A DNA stretch of 64,000 nt, taken from contig NZ_SPHY01000003.1 of assembly GCF_004796535.1 (NCBI RefSeq), positions 124,001 through 188,000 of the forward strand, in the 5' to 3' direction. This DNA is from Sphingomonas flavalba (GTDB lineage Bacteria > Pseudomonadota > Alphaproteobacteria > Sphingomonadales > Sphingomonadaceae). The notes below the pieces were generated by a model. It made no database searches and had not been told where the DNA came from. It was given only the letters and a program-made list of their open reading frames with translations. Of the stretch, positions 18,101-26,797 are shown in pieces. The translations under genes were made by a program, and so were the position numbers. How positions within the stretch are numbered: position 1 is the first letter of the stretch; each line of letters starts with the position of its first letter.

Positions 18101-19387
18101 GGCTTTACGCCAAGCACCATCCATGCATTGCACGATAGGCAGGTCTCTTGCCCGTAGCCACGCTGCCTCTGAAACTGGTTTCAGCGCATCGGGAAATTCC
18201 TGATGCGCAATGAGCCAGTTCAACGGCTCGGAAATGCGGGCCGATTTACGGAGTTCGGCCAACATTTCGGCGTGAAGACGACCAAGGGCCTCCAGCACCT
18301 CGTTGTTGTGCTGCGAATTTTCATTGATGGTCTTGCGGCTAGAGTCGAGTTCCAGCGTAGCGTGAAAGAGGCCAGAAAAGGGTAGCGGCAGAGAGGTCGG
18401 GAAGAAGCTGTGCAGTTTGCCCGGCTTGTTCGTTTCATCGCTCCTAATAGCTATGGCGAGCTCGAATTCCCGTTCGTTCTCGCCCTCTCCAATAGATCCC
18501 ATCTGTTGCCTGACGATCCAATCCTGTGTGCTGGTATCTGGGCCACATTCGAGCCATAGCGATACATCGCCATTGTCCTTCAACTCTTTGATCCAGCACT
18601 TCTCATCACAGTCCGGGACCCGAATACGGATCTCTTCCAGCGCCCGGACAAACAAAAGAAAACTGGGCTGGAATTGGCCTGCTTGCTCGATAGCGCGCTT
18701 TAATGCACTGGCGCTCCCGAGAGGCGCTGCAATGACCGTATCGTAGCCATCTTGGCGAAGTTTACGGGCATACTGCACCACGGTCTGCGTACCGCACTCG
18801 AGAGTCTCCAGTTCCGTGCCGGCAGCAGGAAATACGAGCAACGGCGGCAAGTTGGGATTGGCCCCGCTGAAGTTGGCCGCAATCTCGGCGTTCTGGCGCG
18901 CCAGTTTGGCAACCACTGCACGCGCATGGGTTCGCGAAAATCCCAACTCAAGAGCACCGCTACTGACGATCGGGGCCTCGGTCCAATTCAGGATCGCACG
19001 AAATCCTAAGCCTTTTGCGCCGATCATCCGCGCGGCGCGGGTCGGCTTGTCGCTGGTATGGGCGGTCATTAACGACGCTACACCACCTCTGCGGAACGGC
19101 TGCCCGGTGTTGGCTACATAAAGGGCCTCCTGCGTCACCTCGATCAGGACCCGTCCAGAGCCGCCCATTTCACTGGCGGCGTCTGCCGCATTCTGAACAA
19201 GCTCCAAGAGTTCGCGGCCGGCATAATCTGCCGTAGTCTGCTGTTCGGTGCGTGAATGCCCTAAAAGAAAGGCCGGCTTCTCAAGATACGCCTTACACGT
19301 CGATTGAAGCTCGGCGTCAATGAACGCAGCCCAAGCCTCACCTGTCATATGCGCCTCTTCGGCTCCAGCATTCCTTTTTTGGTTCAT
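15158..19387 (-). CDS. Giant GHKL (sacsin/HSP90-like) ATPase with C-terminal DUF3883
   Basis: A protein of 1409 residues (or 1396 if it begins at the ATG at 19348). The N-terminal 250 residues form a GHKL ATPase: the N-box ELLELVQNAADAA near 61-73, VANTGQPF (the G1-type DxGxG region in altered form) and the lid IGAKGLGFRAI near 119-129, close to sacsin and HSP90. The centre is long and unassigned. Residues of about 1265-1355 match DUF3883 (NO VEIN C-terminal): a GCDYLSFDSE strand, RFIETKSG and NEWVAANNLGERYHIYRI, which includes the E-x-K of a PD-(D/E)XK-like nuclease fold. Proteins of this build occur in defence islands. It is separate from, but codirectional with, the DUF4357 and TM0106-like genes upstream. 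Confidence 0.82.
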   Translation of the reverse strand: MNQKRNAGAEEAHMTGEAWAAFIDAELQSTCKAYLEKPAFLLGHSRTEQQTTADYAGRELLELVQNAADAASEMGGSGRVLIEVTQEALYVANTGQPFRRGGVASLMTAHTSDKPTRAARMIGAKGLGFRAILNWTEAPIVSSGALELGFSRTHARAVVAKLARQNAEIAANFSGANPNLPPLLVFPAAGTELETLECGTQTVVQYARKLRQDGYDTVIAAPLGSASALKRAIEQAGQFQPSFLLFVRALEEIRIRVPDCDEKCWIKELKDNGDVSLWLECGPDTSTQDWIVRQQMGSIGEGENEREFELAIAIRSDETNKPGKLHSFFPTSLPLPFSGLFHATLELDSSRKTINENSQHNNEVLEALGRLHAEMLAELRKSARISEPLNWLIAHQEFPDALKPVSEAAWLRARDLPIVQCMDGAWRKAVNARIGPVRYAEYLPPRLFGQLARIKAANTEALLRHELGVPMVDTKDIISTLRSADLSFSERAKAIVGIAKTFPEDKHDRRLLIDIKGKEMPSTATAFPPPADEAKRHGLPDWANARFIHPELWSELLAEVSGNVVRDKIHALRGFRVVEYSAEAVISAIRSRVSELLKKNRSNPDHLQASLLATVYSLHDRTRNRPQGIFRVRCKDGQWHDITTVHLSENYGKVGRTTAALYSGQPELLIGTPQENGFSEEPDDLADFLVWLGINPWPRRITEPLPEKWRQSIVDTLPETVQVTDGNTSREVKRSDLSWGYTAKATHDTVEALDRILSGAPSEAILAWLAQDPRLDPLVPVPTFAVQLEARDNGLSKFRTYEGTLPNTVHLDIQTSAWLDCQDGQRHAPRDTMIEPGVLSALFQAPRAANSSSELEFGLDKAHWRRGLERAGVVRNLDDLPEPHVYRLLSSLPSRQIKPEVGSRLFLQILERETFDPELGGADGIAFRAKGQLPIQLEGRRVWADREGVYYAQRDDFPSAAKPHLRLLDLPSRRNAKQVLARFGVATLQKDALNLRICSLDEVEEGDSIALRSRFRDSKPYIMALRKALSPDGTHLRRFEAVQLKVARRAEMELAIDDAKIVEELDPWRHSFDDDAMIITVDDSGSFEEMMDLGCHAIADGLAELFELQSGADFVPFLTSSTDALRRAHLQRALPSLSEDELASLIGGVDQAFVSPFAPDVDAETLASGPAPARTNSRGTATASMGDSGGDELDRVPNHVSSESDPSEVELSVHQRQPQNNSSQARAIFPRRTLRVAGPTGHVPSQNGSDPNRAADAEHWTAAFERADGRWPLLVAHLQGSRAFGCDYLSFDSEEDCAEFQKDPDRIDLVSRFIETKSGSVRFSDNEWVAANNLGERYHIYRISFDAAGRSQAQLTIVQNPSARAEAIRTERELLVDKVKGREEFDLVAVANPAEDGRSGEHVATVAAT

Positions 19388-19481
19388 GGCTTCGTGCGCG
19401 TCCGATCTGTTCTACATAAAACCTATTGGCGGTCCATTTTCCCTCAGGACCTAATTCGCCCAAACATCACGAATTGGACCA

Positions 19482-19811
19482 CTAGCCGAATACGTCCTTG
19501 ATCGTCTTTCCGTCATTTGGCCGGCTCCAGCTCTGGGGCCCGCTGCAATTGCCGTCCTTGACAATTCCACCAGCGACACTCGAGCTGCCGAAGAGATGGT
19601 CGCGCGAAAAGCGGTACAAGTCCGGATCAGTATCCGGCACGAGGACCCCCTGCCGCACCAACCGGTCCCGCTCCTCGCGATCCCGCTTCACACGCGGGGT
19701 GCCTTCCCGCATTGCCGTTGACCCCTTGCGGACCAGGAAACCCTCGGCCTCAGGGCGGCCATAGGCTTGAGCTTTCTGCGGACGCATCACAAACCAGTCG
19801 TTGTCGCTCAT
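19482..19811 (-). CDS. DUF4357-domain protein
   Basis: A 109-residue protein matching DUF4357: EGFLVRKGSTA, a charged helix (RVKRDREERDRLVRQGVL), then YRFSRDHLFGSSSVAGGIV and a SWSRPNDGKTIKDVF end. DUF4357 is often fused to or next to nucleases such as GIY-YIG proteins and is taken as an accessory DNA-binding module. Its ATG overlaps the TGA of the TM0106-like gene by 4 bases (ATGA), so the two are translated together. Confidence 0.8.
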   Translation of the reverse strand: MSDNDWFVMRPQKAQAYGRPEAEGFLVRKGSTAMREGTPRVKRDREERDRLVRQGVLVPDTDPDLYRFSRDHLFGSSSVAGGIVKDGNCSGPQSWSRPNDGKTIKDVFG

Positions 19812-22800
19812 GGATTTCTTCCTTCGATTTGTGTGAATTCAGGCAATGCACATAGCGTGTTGACGAGGCGCATCTGTTCAACGGTGTTGCATTTTGCTTC
19901 GCGCAGCCGCGGCGCCCCGAAGACGAGCGCCAGGCCTTTGGCGCGCGAGACAGCGACGTTGATGCGGTTGAGCGAGAACAGGAAATCCATGCCGCGCGGG
20001 GTTTCCTCGACCGAGGAGGCGGTCATGGACACCAGGCAGACGGGTGCTTCCTGCCCCTGGAACTTGTCGACCGTGCCGACACGAATGCCAGCGGGCAACG
20101 CGTCCTGCAGAGCATTGACCTGCGCATTATAGGGCGCAACGACGATGATATCAGCGGGCTCAAGGGCGCGCGTTGTCCCATCCTTATCGGTCCAGGTTCC
20201 CGTGAGCAGATCGTCGATCGCCGCCTGAATGGCAGCCACTTCCTCGGTCGCGATCTGGGCATTGCCCTCATGGACGACCGGCACCCAGAAAGCGCCAGCT
20301 TCCGGAAAGCCTGTTCCCCGGACGGCCTGGACGGCTGTATCGGGTGCGCTGTTGAGACGGCCTTCATAGACCTGCCGCGAAATAAACCCGCAGACATCGG
20401 GATGCATACGGCGCGAGACCGGCAGGAAGATGCCGCGATCCGGCGGGATGGTGGCGTGATCGCCCAGCATCCACTCGAGACAGGAAAGGTTGGCCGGATC
20501 GGGATGGGCACCCTGGATGACCTGCGGCAATTGCCGCGGATCGCCGACCAAAACGATGTTGCGCGCGCAGCGCCCCATGGCGACCATATTGGCCAGCCCC
20601 ACTTGCCCGGCTTCATCGATGAAGAGCCAGTCGAGCGCCTGCTCGTGCTCGGATCGGGCAAAAAAGAAGGCGGTGCCGCCGACCACATGGGCGCGGCTCC
20701 AGAGGGTATCGTCATTGGCCGTCGAGCGGATGACGCCGGTACAGTCGTCCGGATAACCGTCTTCGCCGCTGCTGACCTTGTGCCCGATGCACAGGCCCGG
20801 GACAGGATCGCCATCATCTTGCGCGGCAAGACACCCCATCAGCACATTGCGGATCGCCTCATGGCTGTTCGAGGCCACGCCAACACGGTGCCCCTGGCGC
20901 ACCAGCGCAAGGATTGCCCGCGCGGTGACATAGGTCTTGCCGGTTCCCGGCGGCCCCTGGATCGGCAGCACGGTGCCATCCATGGCGGCGATCGCCGCGA
21001 TCGTGCCGGTCAGGGGATCGGCGCCATCGAGCAGGTCGGCGCGCGGTCCCGTCACCAGACGCGGGGCCGTGCGCGCGAGCAGATCATCGAGCGCGGTCAG
21101 GCGGCGCGCACCGCATTGATCCTCGATCACATCGCGCAGGGCCCCTGCAATGACGTCCGTATTGAGCGGCCAGTCCGGGTGGAGCGTCAGGCGATCGGTC
21201 AAAAGATGCGCCTTGGCCGCCCCTGCCTTGACCGCGATGATCCGCTCGGAGCGGTCGAGCTCTTCGATGCTGACCGTGGCCGGCGGTCCGTCGATGACCG
21301 GGACCGTCGCTTTGCGGCCGGCCCGCAGCTTGGTCTCCTGGAGCGGAAAGCGATAACGGCGCAGCACCGAGCGTTTGACGGGTTCTGCCGGATCAATGGC
21401 TTCCAGACCGGCCAGTGCATCGAGATCGTCGATCAGCTCGTCCTCGTCCTTGCCGGCGCTGTCGAAAACCGCCCATTGTGCCGGCTTAGCCTCGCGCTTG
21501 TGGAACAGGCCGAGGTTGAACAACATGTCTTGCCGCTCCTGCGGCAGACCGGATGCGGCAAGCTTCGCGCGCAATGCCTGCGTATCGGCGTCCTCCTCGA
21601 CTTCCTTGTCGCCGGCATCCACCGCCAGCATCGGCCAAGGCGCGACGGGGCGGATGCTCACCAACCAGCCGCGCAGCTCCTCGGTCGAGATACAGTCGAC
21701 GCGGTTATACTCTTCGATCTCGTCGAGGATCGATTGTTCGCCGGTTTCGCGCCAGCGCTCATAGGCAACGACCGAGCCGCCGGCGGTCTTCACCTCACCT
21801 TCGCGCACCCGGCCATAGAAGGCTTCCATCGACTTGATCGAGTAATTGGCTTCCGAGCCGATCAGCGCGCCGCGCACTACCGCGAAAAGATCGACAAAGC
21901 GTCGCTCGCGCAGCAGGCGATCGAGAAAGGCCTCGCCGATTCCATATTGTGCGGTCAGCCGCCGCAAGGCGGTGATCTCATAGGGTGCATAGTGATAGAT
22001 GCGCGCTTCAGGATAGGCCGCGAGCCTTTGCCGGAAAAATTCCAGAAGGTCCGCCAAGGCCCGCGCTTCGGCGCCATGGTCATGCGCCCAGAAAGCCTTG
22101 AACTGGCCGTCGAACCAGACGCCGTGGAGATATTCGAGGCCACCTTCGTAGTGCGGATCGCCCTCGATATCGTAGAAAAGATCGCCCGGCTGCGGCGCGG
22201 GCAAAAGATCAAAGCCCTTGCCGGGTTCGGCCTCGCGCAACTCGAAGGCCGGTGCCCCGGTCTTGCGGGCGTGCTGCAGGCGCGCCTGTGTCACTAGCCG
22301 CGCCCGGGTGGTCTCGGCCATGCCGCGGATGGGATGATCGAGCCCGGCCAGCCGCTCCATGGTGGTGATGCCAGCCGCCTCGAGTTTCTTGACCTGGGTC
22401 CGGGTAATATTGGCGACGTTGAACAGGCTGTCCTCGGCCTGCCACTGGCTTTCGCAGTGTTCACCCCAGCGGCACAGTCCACAATCGGCGCAAGGGATCG
22501 GCCGGGTCGGCGCCGGGTTTTCCAGGAAAGCCTCGAGCCGCTGACGCGCCATGCGCGCATAGGCCTGATAGTCCGCCAGCCGTAGCTGCGCTCTGCTGCC
22601 ATCACCGAGTTCGACATGGGCAAATTCAGGGGCGATGCCCTGGATCTCGGTCAGCAAATCCGAGTAGAGCACCAGTTGCAGCACATGTTTGGGATGGGGC
22701 CGTCGCTTGAGCTTGGTGTCAGTGACTTCGTAGCTGAAGGGACCGAGATCCGACGGGCGCTCGACGCGCTCGAGAAAGTCCGACCAACCGCCCCAATTGT

Positions 22801-23116
22801 CGCCCAGCAGCGCCCCCTGAAAGACGATCTGCGGCCCGCTTGCCAAAGCCGCCCGGGTTGCCTGCGCATTTTCGGCAAGGTCGGACCGGTCGATTTCGAT
22901 CACCGACACATCCGATGCCTTGAGCTTGGCCAGATGAGCAGCTTCGTGGGCATCACCCTGCTTCTGGAGCAGCGCGGCATCCTCGGTATCTTCGCGCGGC
23001 ACTGGCCCCTTGCCATGCATATAGGCGAGATCGAGCCTGGTCGCGTGAGCGCAGCCCATGAACCGCATCAGATCCGATGCGGACAAGAGTATCCGATCCC
23101 CCTCAATAGTTCGCAT
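19808..23116 (-). CDS. TM0106-like RecB nuclease-SF1 helicase
   Basis: A protein of 1102 residues when started at the ATG at 23116, which follows a purine-rich GAGGGGG and gives the family-like start (ILLSASDLMRFMGC). A longer start at 23173 is possible. Order of parts: a RecB-like PD-(D/E)XK region (1-205), a Cys cluster with CADCGLC near 207 and a further Cys after WGEH, an RNase H-like exonuclease domain starting FYDIEGDP near 311, then an SF1B helicase with GPPGTGKT near 716, FIDEAGQ near 829, GDPRQLPQV and FQGQEAPV. This matches the TM0106 family and Dna2-like end-processing enzymes. It is divergent from a WYL regulator 118 bases away and translationally coupled to DUF4357. Confidence 0.85.
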   Translation of the reverse strand: MRTIEGDRILLSASDLMRFMGCAHATRLDLAYMHGKGPVPREDTEDAALLQKQGDAHEAAHLAKLKASDVSVIEIDRSDLAENAQATRAALASGPQIVFQGALLGDNWGGWSDFLERVERPSDLGPFSYEVTDTKLKRRPHPKHVLQLVLYSDLLTEIQGIAPEFAHVELGDGSRAQLRLADYQAYARMARQRLEAFLENPAPTRPIPCADCGLCRWGEHCESQWQAEDSLFNVANITRTQVKKLEAAGITTMERLAGLDHPIRGMAETTRARLVTQARLQHARKTGAPAFELREAEPGKGFDLLPAPQPGDLFYDIEGDPHYEGGLEYLHGVWFDGQFKAFWAHDHGAEARALADLLEFFRQRLAAYPEARIYHYAPYEITALRRLTAQYGIGEAFLDRLLRERRFVDLFAVVRGALIGSEANYSIKSMEAFYGRVREGEVKTAGGSVVAYERWRETGEQSILDEIEEYNRVDCISTEELRGWLVSIRPVAPWPMLAVDAGDKEVEEDADTQALRAKLAASGLPQERQDMLFNLGLFHKREAKPAQWAVFDSAGKDEDELIDDLDALAGLEAIDPAEPVKRSVLRRYRFPLQETKLRAGRKATVPVIDGPPATVSIEELDRSERIIAVKAGAAKAHLLTDRLTLHPDWPLNTDVIAGALRDVIEDQCGARRLTALDDLLARTAPRLVTGPRADLLDGADPLTGTIAAIAAMDGTVLPIQGPPGTGKTYVTARAILALVRQGHRVGVASNSHEAIRNVLMGCLAAQDDGDPVPGLCIGHKVSSGEDGYPDDCTGVIRSTANDDTLWSRAHVVGGTAFFFARSEHEQALDWLFIDEAGQVGLANMVAMGRCARNIVLVGDPRQLPQVIQGAHPDPANLSCLEWMLGDHATIPPDRGIFLPVSRRMHPDVCGFISRQVYEGRLNSAPDTAVQAVRGTGFPEAGAFWVPVVHEGNAQIATEEVAAIQAAIDDLLTGTWTDKDGTTRALEPADIIVVAPYNAQVNALQDALPAGIRVGTVDKFQGQEAPVCLVSMTASSVEETPRGMDFLFSLNRINVAVSRAKGLALVFGAPRLREAKCNTVEQMRLVNTLCALPEFTQIEGRNP

Positions 23117-23234
23117 TACCGCCCCCTCGTCGAACGCAACCTGCAACAAGACTTGCATCTCGACAGATTGCACGTTCAGCCATAGCGTGCGTGGGTGTCA
23201 ATATCTGACATAGTCTGTAACCAGGATTTGGATC

Positions 23235-24218
23235 ATGTCGTTCGCCAAGGCTCAGGACCTGATCAGGCTGGCGCGTCTGGCCGCCACGCGGCGGACGGGA
23301 ATCGGCCTTGATGAGATCTGCGAGGAATTCGGCGTTTCGCATCGCACGGCGCAGCGCATGACTGATGCGCTGGAGACCGTGTTCACCAATGTTGAGGCGG
23401 TGGATGGCGACGACCGTCGGCGGCGCTGGCGTGTCGCCGACACCATGCTCGACCGGCTCCAGACCCGCCAGGAAACGGCGGTCGAAGCGCTGGAGATCGC
23501 CGGACGAACGGCGCGCGGCGATGGCCGGCTACGCCACGCGGCGGCCCTTGAAGACCTGCGCGACGGATTGCTGGCGCGGCTGACTCCAAAGGATGCGCTG
23601 CGCACCGAAGCTGATGTCGAGGCGGTCCTGCTGGCAATGGGTTCGGTGACGCGCCCCGGCCCGCGCGTCAATCTGGCGCCGGCGGTGCTCGATGCCGTGA
23701 TCGAGGGACTGCGCGGCCCGTTTCGTCTGCGGTTGCGTTATCGGGACGAGGATGCGCCTGAGCGGATCATCGAGCCGTACGGGCTCCTGCTGGGCCATCG
23801 CAGCTACCTGGTGGCGCGCCAGCCGGCGCGCGGCGAAGACATTCTGAACTTCCGGATGGACCAGATCCTGAGCGCCCAAACCCTGGATGAGAGCTTCAGC
23901 CTGATGCCCGGTTTTTCGCTGAAGGATTATGCGGCGCAATCCTTCGGCGTCTACCAGGGCCCGGCGCAATATGACGAGGTCATCTGGCGGTTTGCGCCGC
24001 ACGCCGCAGCAAGGGCGGCCGAATTCTGCTTTCACCCAAAGCAAACCGTTGAGGTGCAAGAAGATGGCGGGCTTATCGTGCGCTTTCACGCGGCGGGCTG
24101 GCTCGAAATGGCGTGGCATCTCTATCAATGGGGCGATGCGGTTGAGGTTATCGCGCCCCAGGGGCTGCGCACGCTGGTCGAAAATTACCGCAGGAGCGAT
24201 TTTGGCGCCCTGCCATAA
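23235..24218 (+). CDS. WYL-domain transcriptional regulator
   Basis: A 327-residue protein. The N-terminal winged helix-turn-helix (about 5-70) reads IGLDEICEEFGVSHRTAQRM with a DDRRRRWRV wing. The WYL domain (about 150-240) has LRGPFRLRLRYR, a GLLLGHRSYLVAR segment in place of the W-Y-L core, and FRMDQI; a WCX-like extension follows with WRFAPHAAARAAEF and WLEMAWHLYQWG. WYL proteins regulate defence genes and often sense nucleic acid. It is divergent from the nuclease-helicase and followed 20 bases later by the HEPN gene. Confidence 0.87.
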   Translation: MSFAKAQDLIRLARLAATRRTGIGLDEICEEFGVSHRTAQRMTDALETVFTNVEAVDGDDRRRRWRVADTMLDRLQTRQETAVEALEIAGRTARGDGRLRHAAALEDLRDGLLARLTPKDALRTEADVEAVLLAMGSVTRPGPRVNLAPAVLDAVIEGLRGPFRLRLRYRDEDAPERIIEPYGLLLGHRSYLVARQPARGEDILNFRMDQILSAQTLDESFSLMPGFSLKDYAAQSFGVYQGPAQYDEVIWRFAPHAAARAAEFCFHPKQTVEVQEDGGLIVRFHAAGWLEMAWHLYQWGDAVEVIAPQGLRTLVENYRRSDFGALP

Positions 24219-24238
24219 GGCAACAGGAACGAAGCGGA

Positions 24239-24910
24239 ATGACCAAAAAGACCGGCCTCACACATGCAGAACTGAAAACCAAGCAGCGCGCGATCCGCGA
24301 AGGCTTTCCGCAAACGATGGGCCTGCGCGTCCATCGCGCTATCAGCTGGATCGGCCGCGCCGAGGCCTGCGGAACCGACGACGACGCCAAATTCATCTTC
24401 TTATGGATCGCGTTCAACGCCGCGTATGCCGACGAAGGCGAATTCCAGACCATCCAGCCGGGCGAACGCGCCGCTTTCGCAGACTTCTTCGGAAAGTTGA
24501 TCGACCTCGACGAGCAGCGTCGTATCTATGGGGCAATCTGGCAGCGCTTTTCCGGACCGGTACGACTGCTGATGGAGAACCGCTACGTCTTCAATCCGTT
24601 CTGGCAGCACCATAACGGGATTGCCGGCTTCGAGGATTGGGAAGAGCGTTTCAAAGCCTCCTCCCGCGCCTTCGCGCAGGCCATCCAGAGCGGTGATACC
24701 AAGCGCGTGCTCAGCTTCGTCTTCGACCGGCTATATGTGTTGCGCAACCAGCTCGTTCATGGCGGCTCGACCTGGAACAGCGGCATCAACCGCACCCAGG
24801 TCCGCGATGGCGCGGCGATCCTCGGCTTCCTGATGCCCGTCTTCACCGACCTGATGATGGACAATCCCGAGAAGGACTGGGGCAAGCCCTTCTATCCGGT
24901 CGTTCCTTGA
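24239..24910 (+). CDS. HEPN-domain protein, candidate ribonuclease
   Basis: A 223-residue all-helical protein with a HEPN active-site motif R-N-x3-H: RNQLVHGG with Arg169, Asn170 and His174, in the C-terminal third as in other RNA-cutting HEPN proteins. The N-terminal half has an aromatic-rich helix (KFIFLWIAFNAAYADE) as in HEPN proteins of the Apea type. It begins 20 bases after the WYL gene, so the two are likely cotranscribed. There is no MNT-type nucleotidyltransferase antitoxin nearby. Probable role: RNA cleavage in an abortive response, by inference. Confidence 0.8.
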   Translation: MTKKTGLTHAELKTKQRAIREGFPQTMGLRVHRAISWIGRAEACGTDDDAKFIFLWIAFNAAYADEGEFQTIQPGERAAFADFFGKLIDLDEQRRIYGAIWQRFSGPVRLLMENRYVFNPFWQHHNGIAGFEDWEERFKASSRAFAQAIQSGDTKRVLSFVFDRLYVLRNQLVHGGSTWNSGINRTQVRDGAAILGFLMPVFTDLMMDNPEKDWGKPFYPVVP

Positions 24911-24949
24911 TAGCCAGCAAGGCATCGGTGGAGCGGATCGTTCGCAGCC

Positions 24950-26743
24950 TTATCCAGCAGTCGCAAAGGAGAACGGCCGCATGTATCGGCCGCTGGTCTG
25001 GAAGATGCCTGAGGAAATATGCTGGAGGCGAGAGATCGTCGGATTGGTAAGTTCGGACACATGATAGGGGATGATCACATGGGCTTGGGCGCGTGAGATC
25101 GCCACATTGATCAGCCGATCACCTTCCTTCCCACGGAGAAAACTGGACGTTGCGTCGACCGGATCAAAAATGATCACCTTGCGCTCGCTACCCTGCGCGC
25201 GATGGACTGTACTGACGGAGATCGTCGGGTGCCGGCGCTTCAGGAAACTCCTGATCAGGGTCCGTTGCGCACGGAAAGGCGTAAGGATCAGAACGTCATC
25301 CGCATCGATGTAAGAGCCAGCGAGATGATCAATAATCGTCTCAACCATTTTGGCCGACTGAAAACGGATGAAGCCGCCGTAATTCTGCGAATATTGGTAG
25401 GGTTCCGACACTTGCTCGAAACACACGCGCGGCACTTCACGCCCGTTCACGAAATACGGACTGCGGTACATCTTCCAGGCCTTGTCCCGCCGAGCTTTGC
25501 GGCAAACCGTCAGCTCGCCATTGTAGAAGGTTCTGCTCACTGCATGGCAAATCCCCATGGCCATACGGGACTGCTCGTTCAGAAACGTGGTGGGCGCGTG
25601 GGCAAATAGATCAAAGGCAGTCTTCGCGAGGAGATTCCGATGGACCTGCCCCTCAGACTGGACGATCGGCGAAAGCTGCTTGGGATCGCCGGCAAAAATC
25701 GTTTGCTGCCCCAGCGCCGGAACCATGAGGGCCGCCGGCCCGATTATCTGACTGGCTTCGTCGCAGATGACGAACGGCCATGGCCCTGCGGCCTTCAAGA
25801 CATGATGCCACTTGATCGCCGTGGCGACAGTGATCCCTACAACACGGGCGCTATGGGCGACGCTTTCGATATCCGCGCCAAGCTCCTTGCGTGCAGCCGC
25901 GAGGCGATCCTTCCATCTGACATATTCGGCAATCTTGCTTTTTGATGGTTCGGATGCCTCCAAAAGCAGAAATCCCGTGACTTTCTGGTCCAGTCCGGCG
26001 GCCAGAAGATGGGGGCGGTCAACATATTTGCGCGGATCGAAATGCGCGCCGACCCGCTTCATCTGCTTGGCGATGTCGGGGCGCCCGGCTTTGGCCAACC
26101 AGTCATCGATGGACAGGAGAGCCGTGTCCACCGCCACGTTGGTCGGGCCGATCACCAATATGCGCGCTTTGCTGAACCGCCGCAGAAGATAAGTGCCCAG
26201 CGCGCCAACCGTAAACGTCTTGCCGGTTCCGGGCGGGCCAATCACCACCGAGCACCGGTATGCGGCATTTCGAACGGCAGTTTTCTGCCGCTCGCGCAGC
26301 TCGTCGAATTCAGGACCAAGCGGACGAATTTGCTGAAGCGGTTCGGTTTCTTCTTTGGACTGGCGCAATCGCTTCGCCGCCAGCTTGCCCATTTCCCCGC
26401 CCCACATATCGATAAGCGGGCCAAGAAAATCTCCGGGGAACAGCCAAAGTGTGTCGCCAATGTTGGGCTGCCCGCCGGTAGCCGGCAACACAATGATGCG
26501 CTCGAGGTCCGCATCGACGACCTTGATCAAGCCTGCATATTCAAGTTCCGCACCCCATTTGACACGCACGCCTTCCAAGGCTTCGTCAATGGCGACACGG
26601 TTACGGCCTTTGAGCGGCTTGACGCTCAAAACCAGATAGTGCTCCTCCCAGAAAACGGAGGCGACCTCCAAGCCCCCGCCCTTCTGAGTGAGACGACGTT
26701 CTGCTTCCAAAGCAGTCTGTATGGATTGTCGGGTAATCGCCAT
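24950..26743 (-). CDS. SF1B DNA/RNA helicase (Dna2/Upf1-like AAA ATPase)
   Basis: A 597-residue helicase. After an N-terminal beta-rich region (1-140) come the Q-like segment LRERQKTAVRNA, Walker A GPPGTGKT near 168, Walker B ICDEASQI near 324, GDPKQLSPI, then the second RecA lobe with ILTPFRAQRTLIRSFL, VSTVHRAQGSE and LINVAISRAQAHVII. No nuclease domain is visible. It begins 54 bases after the Res gene on the same strand and could be the last gene of that operon; it converges on the HEPN gene with 39 bases between stops. Assignment to the restriction-like operon is inference. Confidence 0.83.
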   Translation of the reverse strand: MAITRQSIQTALEAERRLTQKGGGLEVASVFWEEHYLVLSVKPLKGRNRVAIDEALEGVRVKWGAELEYAGLIKVVDADLERIIVLPATGGQPNIGDTLWLFPGDFLGPLIDMWGGEMGKLAAKRLRQSKEETEPLQQIRPLGPEFDELRERQKTAVRNAAYRCSVVIGPPGTGKTFTVGALGTYLLRRFSKARILVIGPTNVAVDTALLSIDDWLAKAGRPDIAKQMKRVGAHFDPRKYVDRPHLLAAGLDQKVTGFLLLEASEPSKSKIAEYVRWKDRLAAARKELGADIESVAHSARVVGITVATAIKWHHVLKAAGPWPFVICDEASQIIGPAALMVPALGQQTIFAGDPKQLSPIVQSEGQVHRNLLAKTAFDLFAHAPTTFLNEQSRMAMGICHAVSRTFYNGELTVCRKARRDKAWKMYRSPYFVNGREVPRVCFEQVSEPYQYSQNYGGFIRFQSAKMVETIIDHLAGSYIDADDVLILTPFRAQRTLIRSFLKRRHPTISVSTVHRAQGSERKVIIFDPVDATSSFLRGKEGDRLINVAISRAQAHVIIPYHVSELTNPTISRLQHISSGIFQTSGRYMRPFSFATAG

Positions 26744-26797
26744 GAGTCGGTCAGACCACCAACTTCAATGCGCGAGAACCCACCCCGCCCCCATTCG

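Noticed and set aside
20270-22297. Long 675-codon plus-strand frame
   Set aside because: It is antisense to the TM0106-like nuclease-helicase, which has clear motifs; the plus frame shows only composition-driven Arg/Ala/Gly-rich sequence.
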